DNA from: Yoonia maritima
GTDB taxonomy: Bacteria > Pseudomonadota > Alphaproteobacteria > Rhodobacterales > Rhodobacteraceae
Direction: 5' to 3'
NCBI RefSeq assembly: GCF_003003285.1
Contig: NZ_PVTP01000001.1
Location: 62,001 to 126,000, forward strand
DNA length: 64,000 nt
The number at the start of each line of letters is the position of its first letter. Position 1 is the stretch's first letter. This document shows positions 21,368-29,703 of the stretch, piece after piece. Position numbers and translations under genes: made by a program. The notes under the pieces were generated by a model that was not told the origin of the DNA, made no database searches, and worked only from the letters and a program-made list of their open reading frames with translations.

Positions 21368-22132
21368 TTAGGGGCAGGTTTGACCGCCCGCGATTTCAAT
21401 CGTTTGACCGTTCACGCTGCGTGCACCATCGCTGCAAAGCCACAGCGCGGCTGATGCGATTTCATCGACACCCAGCAGTTTGTTATGCCGGTTGCCTGCG
21501 GCCATTCGTGCGGTTGCATCATCTTCGGTCATACCAAAACGGGCTTGCATGCCTGTGATCTGATTACGCACGATATCGGTGTCCACATAGCCGGGGCAAA
21601 GCGCGTTGAACGTGATGGGGCGGCCCATGTATTCCTCGGAAAGCCCATGAATAAGGCCAATGACCCCATGCTTGCTCGTGGTGTAGGGGACCGCGTTTTT
21701 CAATCCGCGTACCCCAGCGATTGAGCTGACAGCAATCATCCGGCCCGGCGTGTCGTCGATCAATGTTTCAAGAGCCGCCTGTAGGGTCAGAAACACACCG
21801 TCCAGATTTGTGGACATCATTTTGCGCCAATCTGAGAGGCTGGTTTTCGCGAATGACCCGGCAGTGGCGATGCCCGCATTTGCAACGCAGATTTGGATCG
21901 GTCCACGTTCTTTGGCTGCCTGCGCGATACCGTCACGAACTGATGCCTCGTTCGATACATCCATTTCAAGCGTGTGTAGGCGTGGATGTGCCTGTGCCAG
22001 TTCCGCCAGCTTTTCGACGCGGCGACCCGTGATCGTCACCTCTGCGCCGGCATTTGCCAATGCCACAGCAATCGCCGCGCCGATGCCCGTGCCGCCCCCG
22101 GTCACAAGTGCATGTTTCCCTTGGTGTTCCAT
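21368..22132 (-). CDS. SDR family oxidoreductase (3-hydroxybutyrate dehydrogenase-like)
   Basis: 254 residues from the ATG at 22132 with AGGGGGA upstream. Short-chain dehydrogenase features: NAD(P)-binding TGGGTGIG (11-18), NAG (85-87), catalytic Ser136/Ser137, Tyr150 and Lys154 (VPYTTSKHG), and a C-terminal VNGQTIEIAGG. The overall pattern, including FNALCPGYVDTDIV, is close to 3-hydroxybutyrate and related 3-hydroxyacyl dehydrogenases, but SDR substrates cannot be read safely from sequence. First gene of the operon SDR-DUF1304-kynU. Confidence 0.88.
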   Translation of the reverse strand: MEHQGKHALVTGGGTGIGAAIAVALANAGAEVTITGRRVEKLAELAQAHPRLHTLEMDVSNEASVRDGIAQAAKERGPIQICVANAGIATAGSFAKTSLSDWRKMMSTNLDGVFLTLQAALETLIDDTPGRMIAVSSIAGVRGLKNAVPYTTSKHGVIGLIHGLSEEYMGRPITFNALCPGYVDTDIVRNQITGMQARFGMTEDDATARMAAGNRHNKLLGVDEIASAALWLCSDGARSVNGQTIEIAGGQTCP

Positions 22133-22491
22133 CGCAAATCCCCCTTTTGAAATGCATGGTATCTCGCGCTGAACAATGGACAAGCCCAATCGCCCAAGTC
22201 AGTGTGATAAGGGCGGAATAGGGCGATCTGTTTTGTGTTGATTGTCGTTGTGTCGTTACGTTTAGTTAGAAGACTGTTTGTAGTCCTGTTTTCGAGATGT
22301 TTTATTGTCCTGATGAGGGGTGAATCATACCAAAAGTTTCGCGCAAAATTTGCGCGTTTTGTACGAGAAGCGCACTGTCCGTATGGGCTGTTAGCGTATG
22401 ACATAAGGAAAACAGGGGTTTGGGAGTTGTAATATGCTAGTCTGCCATATAACAAATCGCGGATTGCTGACTGATTAATGGGGGATTGTCT
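22133..22491. other. Intergenic region between the SDR operon and pntAB
   Basis: 359 bases between divergent genes with no supportable ORF. It must hold promoters for both directions. The one clear element is the 17-bp palindrome at 22340-22356. A possible -10-like TAATAT lies at 22430-22435, but no good -35 sits at the right distance, so I do not call a promoter. Confidence 0.6.
22340..22356. promoter_or_regulatory. Perfect 17-bp palindrome upstream of pntAB, candidate operator
   Basis: CGCGCAAA-A-TTTGCGCG: two 8-base arms with a single central base. The arms are too close to form a good terminator hairpin in RNA, and the downstream TTTTG is short, so a binding site for a dimeric regulator is more likely. 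It lies 136 bases before the pntA start and 208 bases before the SDR start. No regulator gene is adjacent, so the protein that might bind is unknown. Confidence 0.45.
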
Positions 22492-24066
22492 GTGAAAATC
22501 GGCACACCAAAAGAGACGTTTGAAGGCGAGAATAGGGTCGCGATGACCCCGGCCTCGGCCAAAGATTTGCAAAAGCTGGGCTATGAATGCTTGATCGAAA
22601 CCGGCGCGGGCACGGCTGCTGGTTTTTCGGACCAAGCTTATGCTGATGCTGGCGTTGAGGTCGTAAAAACGGGTGCTGCGCTGTTCAAGGCGGCTGATAT
22701 CGTCGCCAAGGTTCGCCCACCGTCAGACACCGAAGTAAAGCGGTTGCGCGATGGGCAGACGCTGATTTCCTTCTTCTATCCAGCGCAGAACGCTGAGCTG
22801 ATGGACGCCGCCAATAAAAAAGGCGCAAGCGTTATCGCGATGGACATGGTTCCGCGCATCAGCCGCGCCCAAAAGATGGACGCGCTTTCGTCGATGGCAA
22901 ACATCGCCGGTTATCGCGCCGTGATCGAGGCTGGTAACAACTTTGGACGTTTCTTTACCGGGCAGATCACAGCGGCAGGTAAAGTTCCGCCAGCAAAGGT
23001 ACTGGTCGTGGGGGCAGGCGTTGCCGGTCTTGCTGCGATTGGTACGTCAACCAGTCTTGGTGCGATCACATATGCATTCGACGTACGCCCAGAAGTGGCC
23101 GAGCAAGTTGAATCTATGGGCGCTGAATTTGTGTTCCTTGACTTTGAAGAAGAACAGCAAGACGGCTCCGCGACAGGCGGTTATGCCGCTGTTTCTAGCC
23201 CTGAATTTGCGGCGGCCCAATTGGCCAAGTTCCGTGAAATCGCGCCAGAAATGGACATCGTTATCACAACAGCCCTGATCCCAGGCCGCGACGCGCCAGA
23301 GCTATGGACCAAAGACATGGTCGAAAGCATGAAGCCGGGTTCGGTTATTGTTGACCTCGCGGCTGAACGTGGCGGTAACTGCAAGCTGACCGTAAAAGAT
23401 GAAAAGATCGTCACGGAAAACGGCGTGACAATCATCGGCTACACAGATTTCCCAAGCCGGATGGCAGCGCAGGCTTCAACGCTTTACGCGACGAACATTC
23501 GCCACATGATGACGGATCTGACGCCCGAAAAAGACGGTGTGCCAAATCACAACATGGAAGATGATGTGATCCGGGGGGCGACTGCGACCCATAAGGGGGA
23601 AATTACTTTCCCACCGCCACCGCCCAAAGTGGCAGCGATTGCTGCTGCTCCGAAAAAGGAAGCTCCAAAAGAGCTAACAGCTGAGGAGAAGCGCGCGAAG
23701 GAAGTTGCTGACTTCAAAGCACAAACCAAAAACCAAGTGACCCTTCTAGCCGTTGGTGCGGCGCTGTTGCTTGGCGTCGGCCTTGTCGCTCCGGCCAGCT
23801 TTATGCAGCACTTTATCGTCTTTGTGTTGTCAGTATTCGTCGGCTTCCAAGTCATTTGGAATGTCTCGCACTCGCTTCATACACCGCTGATGGCGGTGAC
23901 GAACGCGATTTCATCAATCATCATACTTGGTGCGCTTATGCAGATCGGATCAGGGTCAGCCCTTGTGATCATTCTGGCGGCACTGTCGGTCTTTATGACT
24001 GGTATCAACATCTTTGGTGGTTTCCTCGTGACACGGCGCATGCTCGCCATGTTCCAGAAGTCGTAA
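22492..24066 (+). CDS. pntA: NAD(P) transhydrogenase, alpha subunit (Re/Si-specific)
   Basis: 524 residues from a GTG at 22492 that has GGGGA six bases upstream; an in-frame TTG at 22486 touches that Shine-Dalgarno and is less likely. The start [20 protein letters not shown] is classic. NAD-binding domain I contains [16 protein letters not shown]; after a Lys/Ala/Glu-rich linker (residues about 380-410) come three to four membrane helices of domain II. PntA with PntB couples hydride transfer from NADH to NADP+ to proton movement across the inner membrane. PntA here carries domain I plus the first part of domain II in one chain, the E. coli type layout. pntB follows after 14 bases. Confidence 0.96.
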   Translation: MKIGTPKETFEGENRVAMTPASAKDLQKLGYECLIETGAGTAAGFSDQAYADAGVEVVKTGAALFKAADIVAKVRPPSDTEVKRLRDGQTLISFFYPAQNAELMDAANKKGASVIAMDMVPRISRAQKMDALSSMANIAGYRAVIEAGNNFGRFFTGQITAAGKVPPAKVLVVGAGVAGLAAIGTSTSLGAITYAFDVRPEVAEQVESMGAEFVFLDFEEEQQDGSATGGYAAVSSPEFAAAQLAKFREIAPEMDIVITTALIPGRDAPELWTKDMVESMKPGSVIVDLAAERGGNCKLTVKDEKIVTENGVTIIGYTDFPSRMAAQASTLYATNIRHMMTDLTPEKDGVPNHNMEDDVIRGATATHKGEITFPPPPPKVAAIAAAPKKEAPKELTAEEKRAKEVADFKAQTKNQVTLLAVGAALLLGVGLVAPASFMQHFIVFVLSVFVGFQVIWNVSHSLHTPLMAVTNAISSIIILGALMQIGSGSALVIILAALSVFMTGINIFGGFLVTRRMLAMFQKS

Positions 24067-24080
24067 GGGAGTAAGGGACA

Positions 24081-25508
24081 ATGGATTTCGGATTTACAAC
24101 AGCGGCCTATGTGGTCGCAGCGATCCTCTTTATCCTCTCGCTTGGGGGGCTTTCGGGGCAGGAAAGCGCAAAACGCGCTGTATGGTATGGCATCGCAGGC
24201 ATGGCGCTTGCGGTTGTCGCAACTCTAATCGGACCGGGTTCTGGTCTATGGTTCTTGTCGCTAGTACTGATCGCTGGCGGTGGTGCCATCGGTTACATGC
24301 TGGCCACAAAGGTTCAGATGACCCAAATGCCAGAGCTGGTCGCAGCGATGCACAGCCTCGTTGGCTTGGCCGCAGTGTTTGTCGGCTTTATCGCCCACTT
24401 TGAAATCGGGAATGTACAAAGCGGCATTTACGGCGATGATCTGGGCACGTTCGCTGACCTTATCGCGCATAAGTCAGCGGTTGAGATCAACATCCTGCGC
24501 GTTGAGCTGTTCCTTGGCATCTTTATCGGTGCGGTTACGTTCACAGGTTCGGTCATTGCGTATGGCAAGCTGGCTGGCAAAGTGAACTCTGCCGCGACGA
24601 AACTGCCGGGCGGTCACATGCTGAACGCGGGTGCTGCGATTATCTCAGTGATCGCGCTGATCTGGTACTTCAATACTGGTGCGTTCCTGCCTCTGTTCGT
24701 GATGACGCTGATGGCGCTGTTCATCGGTTATCATCTGATCATGGGAATTGGTGGCGCGGATATGCCTGTCGTTGTTTCCATGCTGAACAGCTACTCTGGC
24801 TGGGCGGCTGCCGCGATTGGTTTCAGCCTTGGCAACGATCTGTTGATCGTGGTGGGGGCGCTGGTTGGTTCTTCTGGTGCGATCCTGTCCTACATCATGT
24901 GTAAGGCGATGAACCGCAGCTTTGTTTCCGTGATCCTTGGTGGCTTCGGAGGTACTGCTGGGCCGCAGATGGAAGTCGAAGGCGAGCAGGTTGCGATCGA
25001 TGCAGACGGTGTTGCAACTGCGCTGAACGAAGCTGACAGCATCATCATCATCCCCGGCTATGGCATGGCGGTGGCGCAGGCGCAGCAAAGCGTGTCTGAA
25101 CTGGTGCGCAAGCTACGTGCCAAGGGCAAGAACGTGCGCTTTGCCATTCACCCTGTTGCGGGGCGTCTGCCGGGCCACATGAATGTGCTACTAGCCGAAG
25201 CCAAAGTGCCCTATGACATCGTGATGGAAATGGACGAGATCAACGAAGATTTCCCTGATACGGATGTTGCTATCGTGATCGGATCCAATGACATCGTGAA
25301 CCCAGCGGCGCAAGACGATCCAAACAGCCCAATCGCAGGGATGCCTGTTCTGGAATGCTGGAAAGCGAAACAGGTGTTTGTATCCAAACGTGGTCAAGGT
25401 ACTGGCTATTCCGGCATCGAAAACCCGCTGTTCTTCAAGGAAAACACGCGGATGTTCTATGGCGACGCGAAAAAGTCATTGGACGAGCTGCTGCCAAAAA
25501 TCGACTAA
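24081..25508 (+). CDS. pntB: NAD(P) transhydrogenase, beta subunit
   Basis: 475 residues, ATG preceded by GGGAGTAAGGGAC. The first 260 or so residues hold about nine membrane helices (domain II); the C-terminal NADP-binding domain III shows [52 protein letters not shown] and [20 protein letters not shown]. Together with pntA it forms the proton-translocating transhydrogenase that supplies NADPH. A REP-like palindrome and then a strong terminator follow the stop. Confidence 0.96.
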   Translation: MDFGFTTAAYVVAAILFILSLGGLSGQESAKRAVWYGIAGMALAVVATLIGPGSGLWFLSLVLIAGGGAIGYMLATKVQMTQMPELVAAMHSLVGLAAVFVGFIAHFEIGNVQSGIYGDDLGTFADLIAHKSAVEINILRVELFLGIFIGAVTFTGSVIAYGKLAGKVNSAATKLPGGHMLNAGAAIISVIALIWYFNTGAFLPLFVMTLMALFIGYHLIMGIGGADMPVVVSMLNSYSGWAAAAIGFSLGNDLLIVVGALVGSSGAILSYIMCKAMNRSFVSVILGGFGGTAGPQMEVEGEQVAIDADGVATALNEADSIIIIPGYGMAVAQAQQSVSELVRKLRAKGKNVRFAIHPVAGRLPGHMNVLLAEAKVPYDIVMEMDEINEDFPDTDVAIVIGSNDIVNPAAQDDPNSPIAGMPVLECWKAKQVFVSKRGQGTGYSGIENPLFFKENTRMFYGDAKKSLDELLPKID

Positions 25509-25512
25509 GTTT

Positions 25513-25534
25513 GGTGGATTAAAATCCACCCTAC
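25513..25534 (-). repeat. GTAG-palindrome repeat (REP-like), copy 1
   Basis: Read on the minus strand: GTAG followed by GGTGGATT-TT-AATCCACC, a perfect 8-base-arm palindrome. It starts 4 bases behind the pntB stop codon, ahead of the intrinsic terminator. The same plan recurs at 29676, 37437 and 39018. A leading GTAG before a palindrome is the hallmark of REP elements moved by RAYT-type transposases. Confidence 0.8.
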
Positions 25535-25537
25535 GCA

Positions 25538-25567
25538 GGCCTCGCCATTTATTTGGCGGGGCCTTTT
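25538..25567 (+). terminator. Intrinsic terminator of pntAB
   Basis: Stem GGCCTCGCC (25538-25546) pairs with GGCGGGGCC (25555-25563) with one G-T pair; loop ATTTATTT; followed by TTTT and further T-rich sequence. It sits 30 bases behind the pntB stop, just after the REP-like repeat. Confidence 0.88.
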
Positions 25568-25776
25568 CGTTTTGCTGAGGACATGCTTCCAACGAATGTT
25601 AGAAGTTCGTGAGAACTTGGTGGAAAGCTAACGGCGACTAAAATCCCCGTAGTGGTTGCCGCCATATTAGCAAGAAATAGTTCCCACCTTACTGCTAAAG
25701 AATAGTTGTTTTTACTTGCCGTTAAGCTACCGCGTGAGCGACCCTGTAGATGCAGCCGCAGATATGGAGACTTCGT

Positions 25777-26835
25777 ATGCCAGTCACAGTTGGCCCGATC
25801 ACCCTATATATGGGCCCCGATACCGTGGGTGGTCCAGATAGCCTTGAGGCTCCGATTATTGAGTTCATCGGTGCCGCCCAGAATGAATTGTTGGTCTGTG
25901 TGCAAGAGCTTGACCATCGACCAATCGCAGACGCCCTCATTGCCGCGTCGCGATGCGGTGTGCGCGTGCGTGCGATTATGGAGCAGGATTACCTGCGAGA
26001 GAAAAACGCACCTGATCCCGATAGTCTTGGTACGCAAGAGGTAAACCGCGAATTACTGATGCGTATCTTGCGGGCGGGGGTGGACGCCAAAGCGGATTAT
26101 AACCCAGCCATTTTCCATCAGAAATTTATGATCCGCGATCGGGCTTCTGTCCTGACTGGGTCGACCAATTTCACGACAACGGGTGTGACCAAAAACCTGA
26201 ACCATATCTGCGTGATCCATGACGTCGAGGTCGCCCGCGAATATGGTCGTGAATTTCGGCAACTTCGGCAGGGGACATTCGGCGCACGCAGCCTATTGAT
26301 GCCGCGCAAACCGCTTGAAGGGCATGTCGTGGGCGGCATTCGTATCAAACCACTCTTTGCGCCGGATCACATGCCAGAGATGGAGTTCATTAAGCAGATG
26401 ATCAAGGCGGAGAACCGGATTGATTTTGCAGTTTTCACATTTGCGCAATCTTCAGGAATTGACGATGCACTGGTGAATGCACAACAAAAGGGATTGGTTG
26501 TGAACGGCGTTTTGGACCGGCGCCAAGCCAACCAAAAATGGGCGTCGAAACGCACCCTGACTGATGGCGGTGTAACATTGCACCAAAACCGCACGGGTAC
26601 TGGCGTGCGCAAAATCCACCACAAGCTGATGGTTATGGATGATGGGCTGACGATTGTTGGTAGTTACAACTACACTGGTCCCGCGAATTTGGTGAATGAT
26701 GAAAACATCATCGTACTAGGTGATCTTGATTTGCCTGACGGTGCAGACCGCGATGCGCAGATGGCGCTTGGCACTTATGCACGCTCCGAAATTGAGCGCA
26801 TCATCACGCAGCAGTCAGAGCCGATCCCCGTTTGA
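25777..26835 (+). CDS. Phospholipase D-like protein with two HKD motifs
   Basis: 352 residues from the ATG at 25777, with GGAG eight bases before it. Two complete HxKxxxxD motifs are present: His114-Lys116-Asp121 in FHQKFMIRD followed by GSTNFT, and His281-Lys283-Asp288 in HHKLMVMDD followed by GSYNYTG. Two motifs in one chain would build one active site of the phospholipase D superfamily, which includes phosphodiesterases and nucleases. There is no signal peptide, which argues for a cytoplasmic enzyme and perhaps a nuclease rather than a phospholipase. It stands alone between the pntAB terminator and the MerR promoter. Substrate unknown. Confidence 0.85.
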   Translation: MPVTVGPITLYMGPDTVGGPDSLEAPIIEFIGAAQNELLVCVQELDHRPIADALIAASRCGVRVRAIMEQDYLREKNAPDPDSLGTQEVNRELLMRILRAGVDAKADYNPAIFHQKFMIRDRASVLTGSTNFTTTGVTKNLNHICVIHDVEVAREYGREFRQLRQGTFGARSLLMPRKPLEGHVVGGIRIKPLFAPDHMPEMEFIKQMIKAENRIDFAVFTFAQSSGIDDALVNAQQKGLVVNGVLDRRQANQKWASKRTLTDGGVTLHQNRTGTGVRKIHHKLMVMDDGLTIVGSYNYTGPANLVNDENIIVLGDLDLPDGADRDAQMALGTYARSEIERIITQQSEPIPV

Positions 26836-26846
26836 CGATTTTATGC

Positions 26847-26877
26847 TTGAGCTGGAGTGCACTCCAGCTTGTAGGCT
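26847..26877 (+). promoter_or_regulatory. MerR-type promoter with palindromic operator in a 19-bp spacer
   Basis: A -35 box TTGAGC (26847-26852) and a -10 box TAGGCT (26872-26877) are separated by exactly 19 bases, the lengthened spacing found at promoters switched by MerR-family proteins. A perfect 20-base palindrome, AGCTGGAGTG with its reverse complement (26850-26869), fills the spacer. The MerR gene begins 31 bases further on, so the protein very likely controls its own two-gene operon. Confidence 0.85.
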
Positions 26878-26908
26878 GAGACGAATCAAAGACAAAGGTG
26901 GATAAATT

Positions 26909-27277
26909 ATGCTGATTGGCGATGTTGCGAAGCAAAGTGGTCTGACGGTCGATACCTTGCGGTTCTACGAGAAAATTGGGTTGATCGCGCCGCCGATGCG
27001 CAATGACGGTGGGCGGCGTGTCTATGGCGAAGACGTGCTTGGGTGGATCAAGTTCTTAGAACAGTTGAATGCGACAGGAATGAAGCAGGCGGATCGTATC
27101 CACTATGCCGCTTTACGCCAGCAGGGGGATGCGACCCTAAGCGAGCGGCGAGAAATGTTAGAATTACACCGGGAAACGATCAAAGAACAGCTTGCGTTGA
27201 TGCAGGATACCTTGGCTCTCATGGATCGCAAGGTCGCCGCTTATCAGGAAATGGAAGCCAAAGCGAAAGGGCACTAA
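26909..27277 (+). CDS. MerR family transcriptional regulator
   Basis: 122 residues, ATG with AAGGTGG upstream. The N-terminal winged helix-turn-helix reads MLIGDVAKQSGLTVDTLRFY, then EKIGLIAPPMR and GGRRVYGEDVLGWIKFL. A coiled-coil dimer helix fills the C-terminus (EMLELHRETIKEQLALMQDT onwards). There are no cysteines that would suggest metal or redox sensing. The promoter in front has the operator expected for this family. It is followed after one base by a carboxymuconolactone decarboxylase-like gene, the likely target. The inducer is unknown. Confidence 0.93.
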   Translation: MLIGDVAKQSGLTVDTLRFYEKIGLIAPPMRNDGGRRVYGEDVLGWIKFLEQLNATGMKQADRIHYAALRQQGDATLSERREMLELHRETIKEQLALMQDTLALMDRKVAAYQEMEAKAKGH

Positions 27278-27278
27278 G

Positions 27279-27653
27279 ATGACGTTAACTGCATTAGAAA
27301 AAGGGCGTGCGCATATCGCGAAGATGAGCCCGGGTTTGGAAGAAACGCTTTCAGGCCGTTATGATCACTTAGTACCTGATATGGCCGAAAGCCTGATTGA
27401 ATGGGCATATGGACGCCATTATGTCCGCGAAGGCTTGGATGTGAAAACCCGGCAACTTTGTACTGTGGCAGCATTGACGGCGTTAGGTGGCCAGACCGGT
27501 CCGCAGCTTAAGATTAACATCGCACATTCACTGGCAGTCGGGGTGACAGACAAAGAACTGGCCGAGGTCATTTGGCAGATGTCGGTTTATGGGGGCATGC
27601 CCGCAGCAATAAACGGTTTGAATGCTCTGCTTGAGGTGCAAGCAGAGCATTAG
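27279..27653 (+). CDS. Carboxymuconolactone decarboxylase family protein (MerR-controlled)
   Basis: 124 residues, one base behind the MerR gene. A helical CMD fold is suggested by VKTRQLCTVAALTALGGQ, INIAHSLAVGVTDKELAEVI and WQMSVYGGMPAAINGL. A CxxC motif of AhpD-type peroxidase members is absent, so a peroxidase role is unlikely. Members of this group are often paired with MerR regulators, as here, and are thought to handle reactive aldehydes or aromatic compounds, but the activity is not established. A second, distinct member lies inside the nuo operon at 58710. Confidence 0.85.
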   Translation: MTLTALEKGRAHIAKMSPGLEETLSGRYDHLVPDMAESLIEWAYGRHYVREGLDVKTRQLCTVAALTALGGQTGPQLKINIAHSLAVGVTDKELAEVIWQMSVYGGMPAAINGLNALLEVQAEH

Positions 27654-27655
27654 GT

Positions 27656-28600
27656 TTATTGACCGCGAATACGTGGGTCTAGCGCGTCACGTAGCCCGTC
27701 ACCGATATAGTTGACGGCCAAAACAGTCAGTGAAATCGCGAGGCCAGGCCAGATGACGCGCTCTGGGAAAGCAGTCATCCGGTCGACGCTATCAAACAGG
27801 ATTTTCCCCCATGTGGGGAAATCTGATGGAAACCCAAGTCCAAGGAAAGACAGCGCGCTTTCGGTGATGATAGCGGTGGCAAGACCCAGTGTCGCTGACA
27901 CCATAATCGGTGACATTACGTTAGGCAGTAAATGCCGCGTTATCATACGGCGGGCAGGGGTCCCGATAGACCGCGCTGCCAATACAAATTCACGTTCTTT
28001 CAGCGCCATAACATCACCACGGACGATCCGCGCGGTTTGCATCCAAGATGTGATCCCGATGCCCGTCACGATCAAAATGAAGATCCCGTTTTCTGGCCCA
28101 AAAGTAGCACGCAGCGGGTCGCGGAATAGCAGCATCATGACCAGTAAAAGTGGCAGCAATGGCAGCGCAAGAACAAGGTCCGTAAAGCGCATCAACAGCC
28201 CGTCCAGTCGCTTAAAGTATCCTGCCAGAACCCCGATCAACGTCCCAAGGAACACGGCCAATATCATCGCGGTCCAACCAACGGCCAGCGACACCCGACC
28301 ACCCGCCATGATGTTCGCCATGATATCGCGGCCTAGGTTGTCGGTGCCCATCGGGTTGGCCCATGCGACTTTGGCGTCGCCGCCGAACAATCCCATGTAG
28401 ATCGGTCGCACGTTTTTATTACGGATATTGAGCTTACCCGGGTCCACGTCCCAAAGCACAGGACCAAGCGTGACAAACAGCGTGATGAAAATCAGAAAGC
28501 ATAACCCGGCGACAGCACCTTTGTGCGTTCTAAACTGTGCCCAGACATCCCACCATTGGTTGCGTGGTTTTTCGACGGCGTTCAGGGTGGCATCAGTCAT
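27656..28600 (-). CDS. dppC: Peptide ABC transporter permease (DppC/OppC type)
   Basis: 314 residues from the ATG at 28600 (GAGGATC upstream). An N-terminal cytoplasmic segment (QWWDVWAQFRTHKGAVAG) leads into six membrane helices. The permease EAA loop appears as EREFVLAARSIGTPARRMI followed by RHLLPNVMSPIMVSA. The first conserved external loop is HxPxG-like: NPMGTDNLGRDIMANIM, diagnostic for the DppC/OppC group. It overlaps dppB by 8 bases and is the last gene of the operon. Its stop is two bases from the stop of the convergent CMD gene. Confidence 0.92.
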   Translation of the reverse strand: MTDATLNAVEKPRNQWWDVWAQFRTHKGAVAGLCFLIFITLFVTLGPVLWDVDPGKLNIRNKNVRPIYMGLFGGDAKVAWANPMGTDNLGRDIMANIMAGGRVSLAVGWTAMILAVFLGTLIGVLAGYFKRLDGLLMRFTDLVLALPLLPLLLVMMLLFRDPLRATFGPENGIFILIVTGIGITSWMQTARIVRGDVMALKEREFVLAARSIGTPARRMITRHLLPNVMSPIMVSATLGLATAIITESALSFLGLGFPSDFPTWGKILFDSVDRMTAFPERVIWPGLAISLTVLAVNYIGDGLRDALDPRIRGQ

Positions 28601-29606
28601 AGCGGATCCTCGGGTCAAGAATGCCGTATAGAACATCGGCAATCAGGTTCATCATGACGATCAGTACCGCCAGCAGGAATGTGATGGTCATGACCATCGG
28701 GATGTCGTTGCCTTGCAGCGCGATAATCAGCAACTGCCCAAGCCCGTTCACTTTGAATATCTGTTCGGTAATGATGGCTCCGCCAAAGATCGCGGGGATA
28801 CCAAGCGCGATAACGGTCACAACTGGGATCATCGAGTTGCGCAGCACATGCTTTAGAACCACGACGCTTTCGGTCATGCCTTTGGCACGGGCAGTGCGGA
28901 CGTAATCTTGGGTTAGGTTGTCGAGCATGGACGCACGCATGTATCGGCTGACTTGCGCCGTTGTTTGCAGGGCTAACACCATGACGGGCATCACCATCTG
29001 GCGCAGCTGAAACACAAAGCTATCCCAGTCGCTTACCACATGGGTAGTATCATAGATTGATGGGAGCCACTTGAGTTGAACCGAGAAAATAACGATTAGC
29101 AATACGCCGGAAAAGAAAGGCGGAACAGAAAAGCCGATCATCGACACGAACGTCCCCGCCTGATCAAAGACTGAATACTGGCGGTATGCACTGATGATCC
29201 CAATCGGCAGGGCAATCAGCACGCCGACGACATAAGACATACCAACCACCCAAAGTGTCTGCGGCATCCGTTCTGCGATGATTTCGAATACAGGGCTACG
29301 GGATTGAAAGCTAATGATCCGTTGCGCGCCATCGGCAAAGTTAGTCCCAAAGGCATTATCGATCCAATATTGGGGTTCGACGATAAAGAACTGCTTTAAC
29401 CAAAGCGGAAAGCGCACCCACCAAGGTTCGCCAAGTCCCAGCGCAAGGCGCATTTTTTCTTTGACCTCGGGCGGGATGGTCAACGGCATTTGCGCCATTG
29501 GATCGCCAGGGGCGAGCTCAAGTAACATGAAGATCACGAAAGCGATGAACAAAAGCGTCGGGATCGAGATGAGCAATCTGCGAATAGTATAGATCAGCAC
29601 TGGCAA
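28593..29606 (-). CDS. dppB: Peptide ABC transporter permease (DppB/OppB type)
   Basis: 337 residues. Starts with the usual YTIRRLLISIPTLLFIAFVI and continues with six membrane helices; the EAA loop is TQDYVRTARAKGMTESVVVL followed by HVLRNSMIPVVTVIA. An extended periplasmic loop before the second helix (residues 50-110) includes the long EPQYWIDNAFGTNF segment found in the oligopeptide branch. It forms the membrane channel with DppC. The binding-protein gene lies upstream across a 97-base gap that holds two hairpins. Confidence 0.92.
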   Translation of the reverse strand: MPVLIYTIRRLLISIPTLLFIAFVIFMLLELAPGDPMAQMPLTIPPEVKEKMRLALGLGEPWWVRFPLWLKQFFIVEPQYWIDNAFGTNFADGAQRIISFQSRSPVFEIIAERMPQTLWVVGMSYVVGVLIALPIGIISAYRQYSVFDQAGTFVSMIGFSVPPFFSGVLLIVIFSVQLKWLPSIYDTTHVVSDWDSFVFQLRQMVMPVMVLALQTTAQVSRYMRASMLDNLTQDYVRTARAKGMTESVVVLKHVLRNSMIPVVTVIALGIPAIFGGAIITEQIFKVNGLGQLLIIALQGNDIPMVMTITFLLAVLIVMMNLIADVLYGILDPRIRYD

Positions 29607-29634
29607 CGCCTTTGGTCAGAACTTTGGAGAAGAG

Positions 29635-29659
29635 GCAGGGCGAAAGAAGTCCGCCCTGC
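29635..29659 (-). other. GC-rich hairpin between the binding-protein and permease genes
   Basis: Arms GCAGGGCG (29635-29642) and CGCCCTGC (29652-29659) with a 9-base loop. On the transcribed minus strand it follows the REP-like hairpin at 29676-29697 and comes before the dppB ribosome binding site. There is no T-run, so a transcript-stabilising or processing element is more likely than a full terminator. Confidence 0.55.
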
Positions 29660-29675
29660 ATTGCTTTGAAACAGG

Positions 29676-29697
29676 GGTGGGTTAAAACCCACCCTAC
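29676..29697 (-). repeat. GTAG-palindrome repeat (REP-like), copy 2
   Basis: Minus strand: GTAG then GGTGGGTT-TT-AACCCACC. Compared with copies 1 and 4, one base in each arm has changed together (A to G and T to C), so pairing is kept. It begins 6 bases behind the stop of the ABC binding-protein gene, inside the operon. Confidence 0.8.
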
Positions 29698-29703
29698 ATG
29701 GCC

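Noticed and set aside
27711..28400. 229-residue ORF antisense to dppC
   Set aside because: Shadow of a well-supported permease; no motif and no ribosome binding site.
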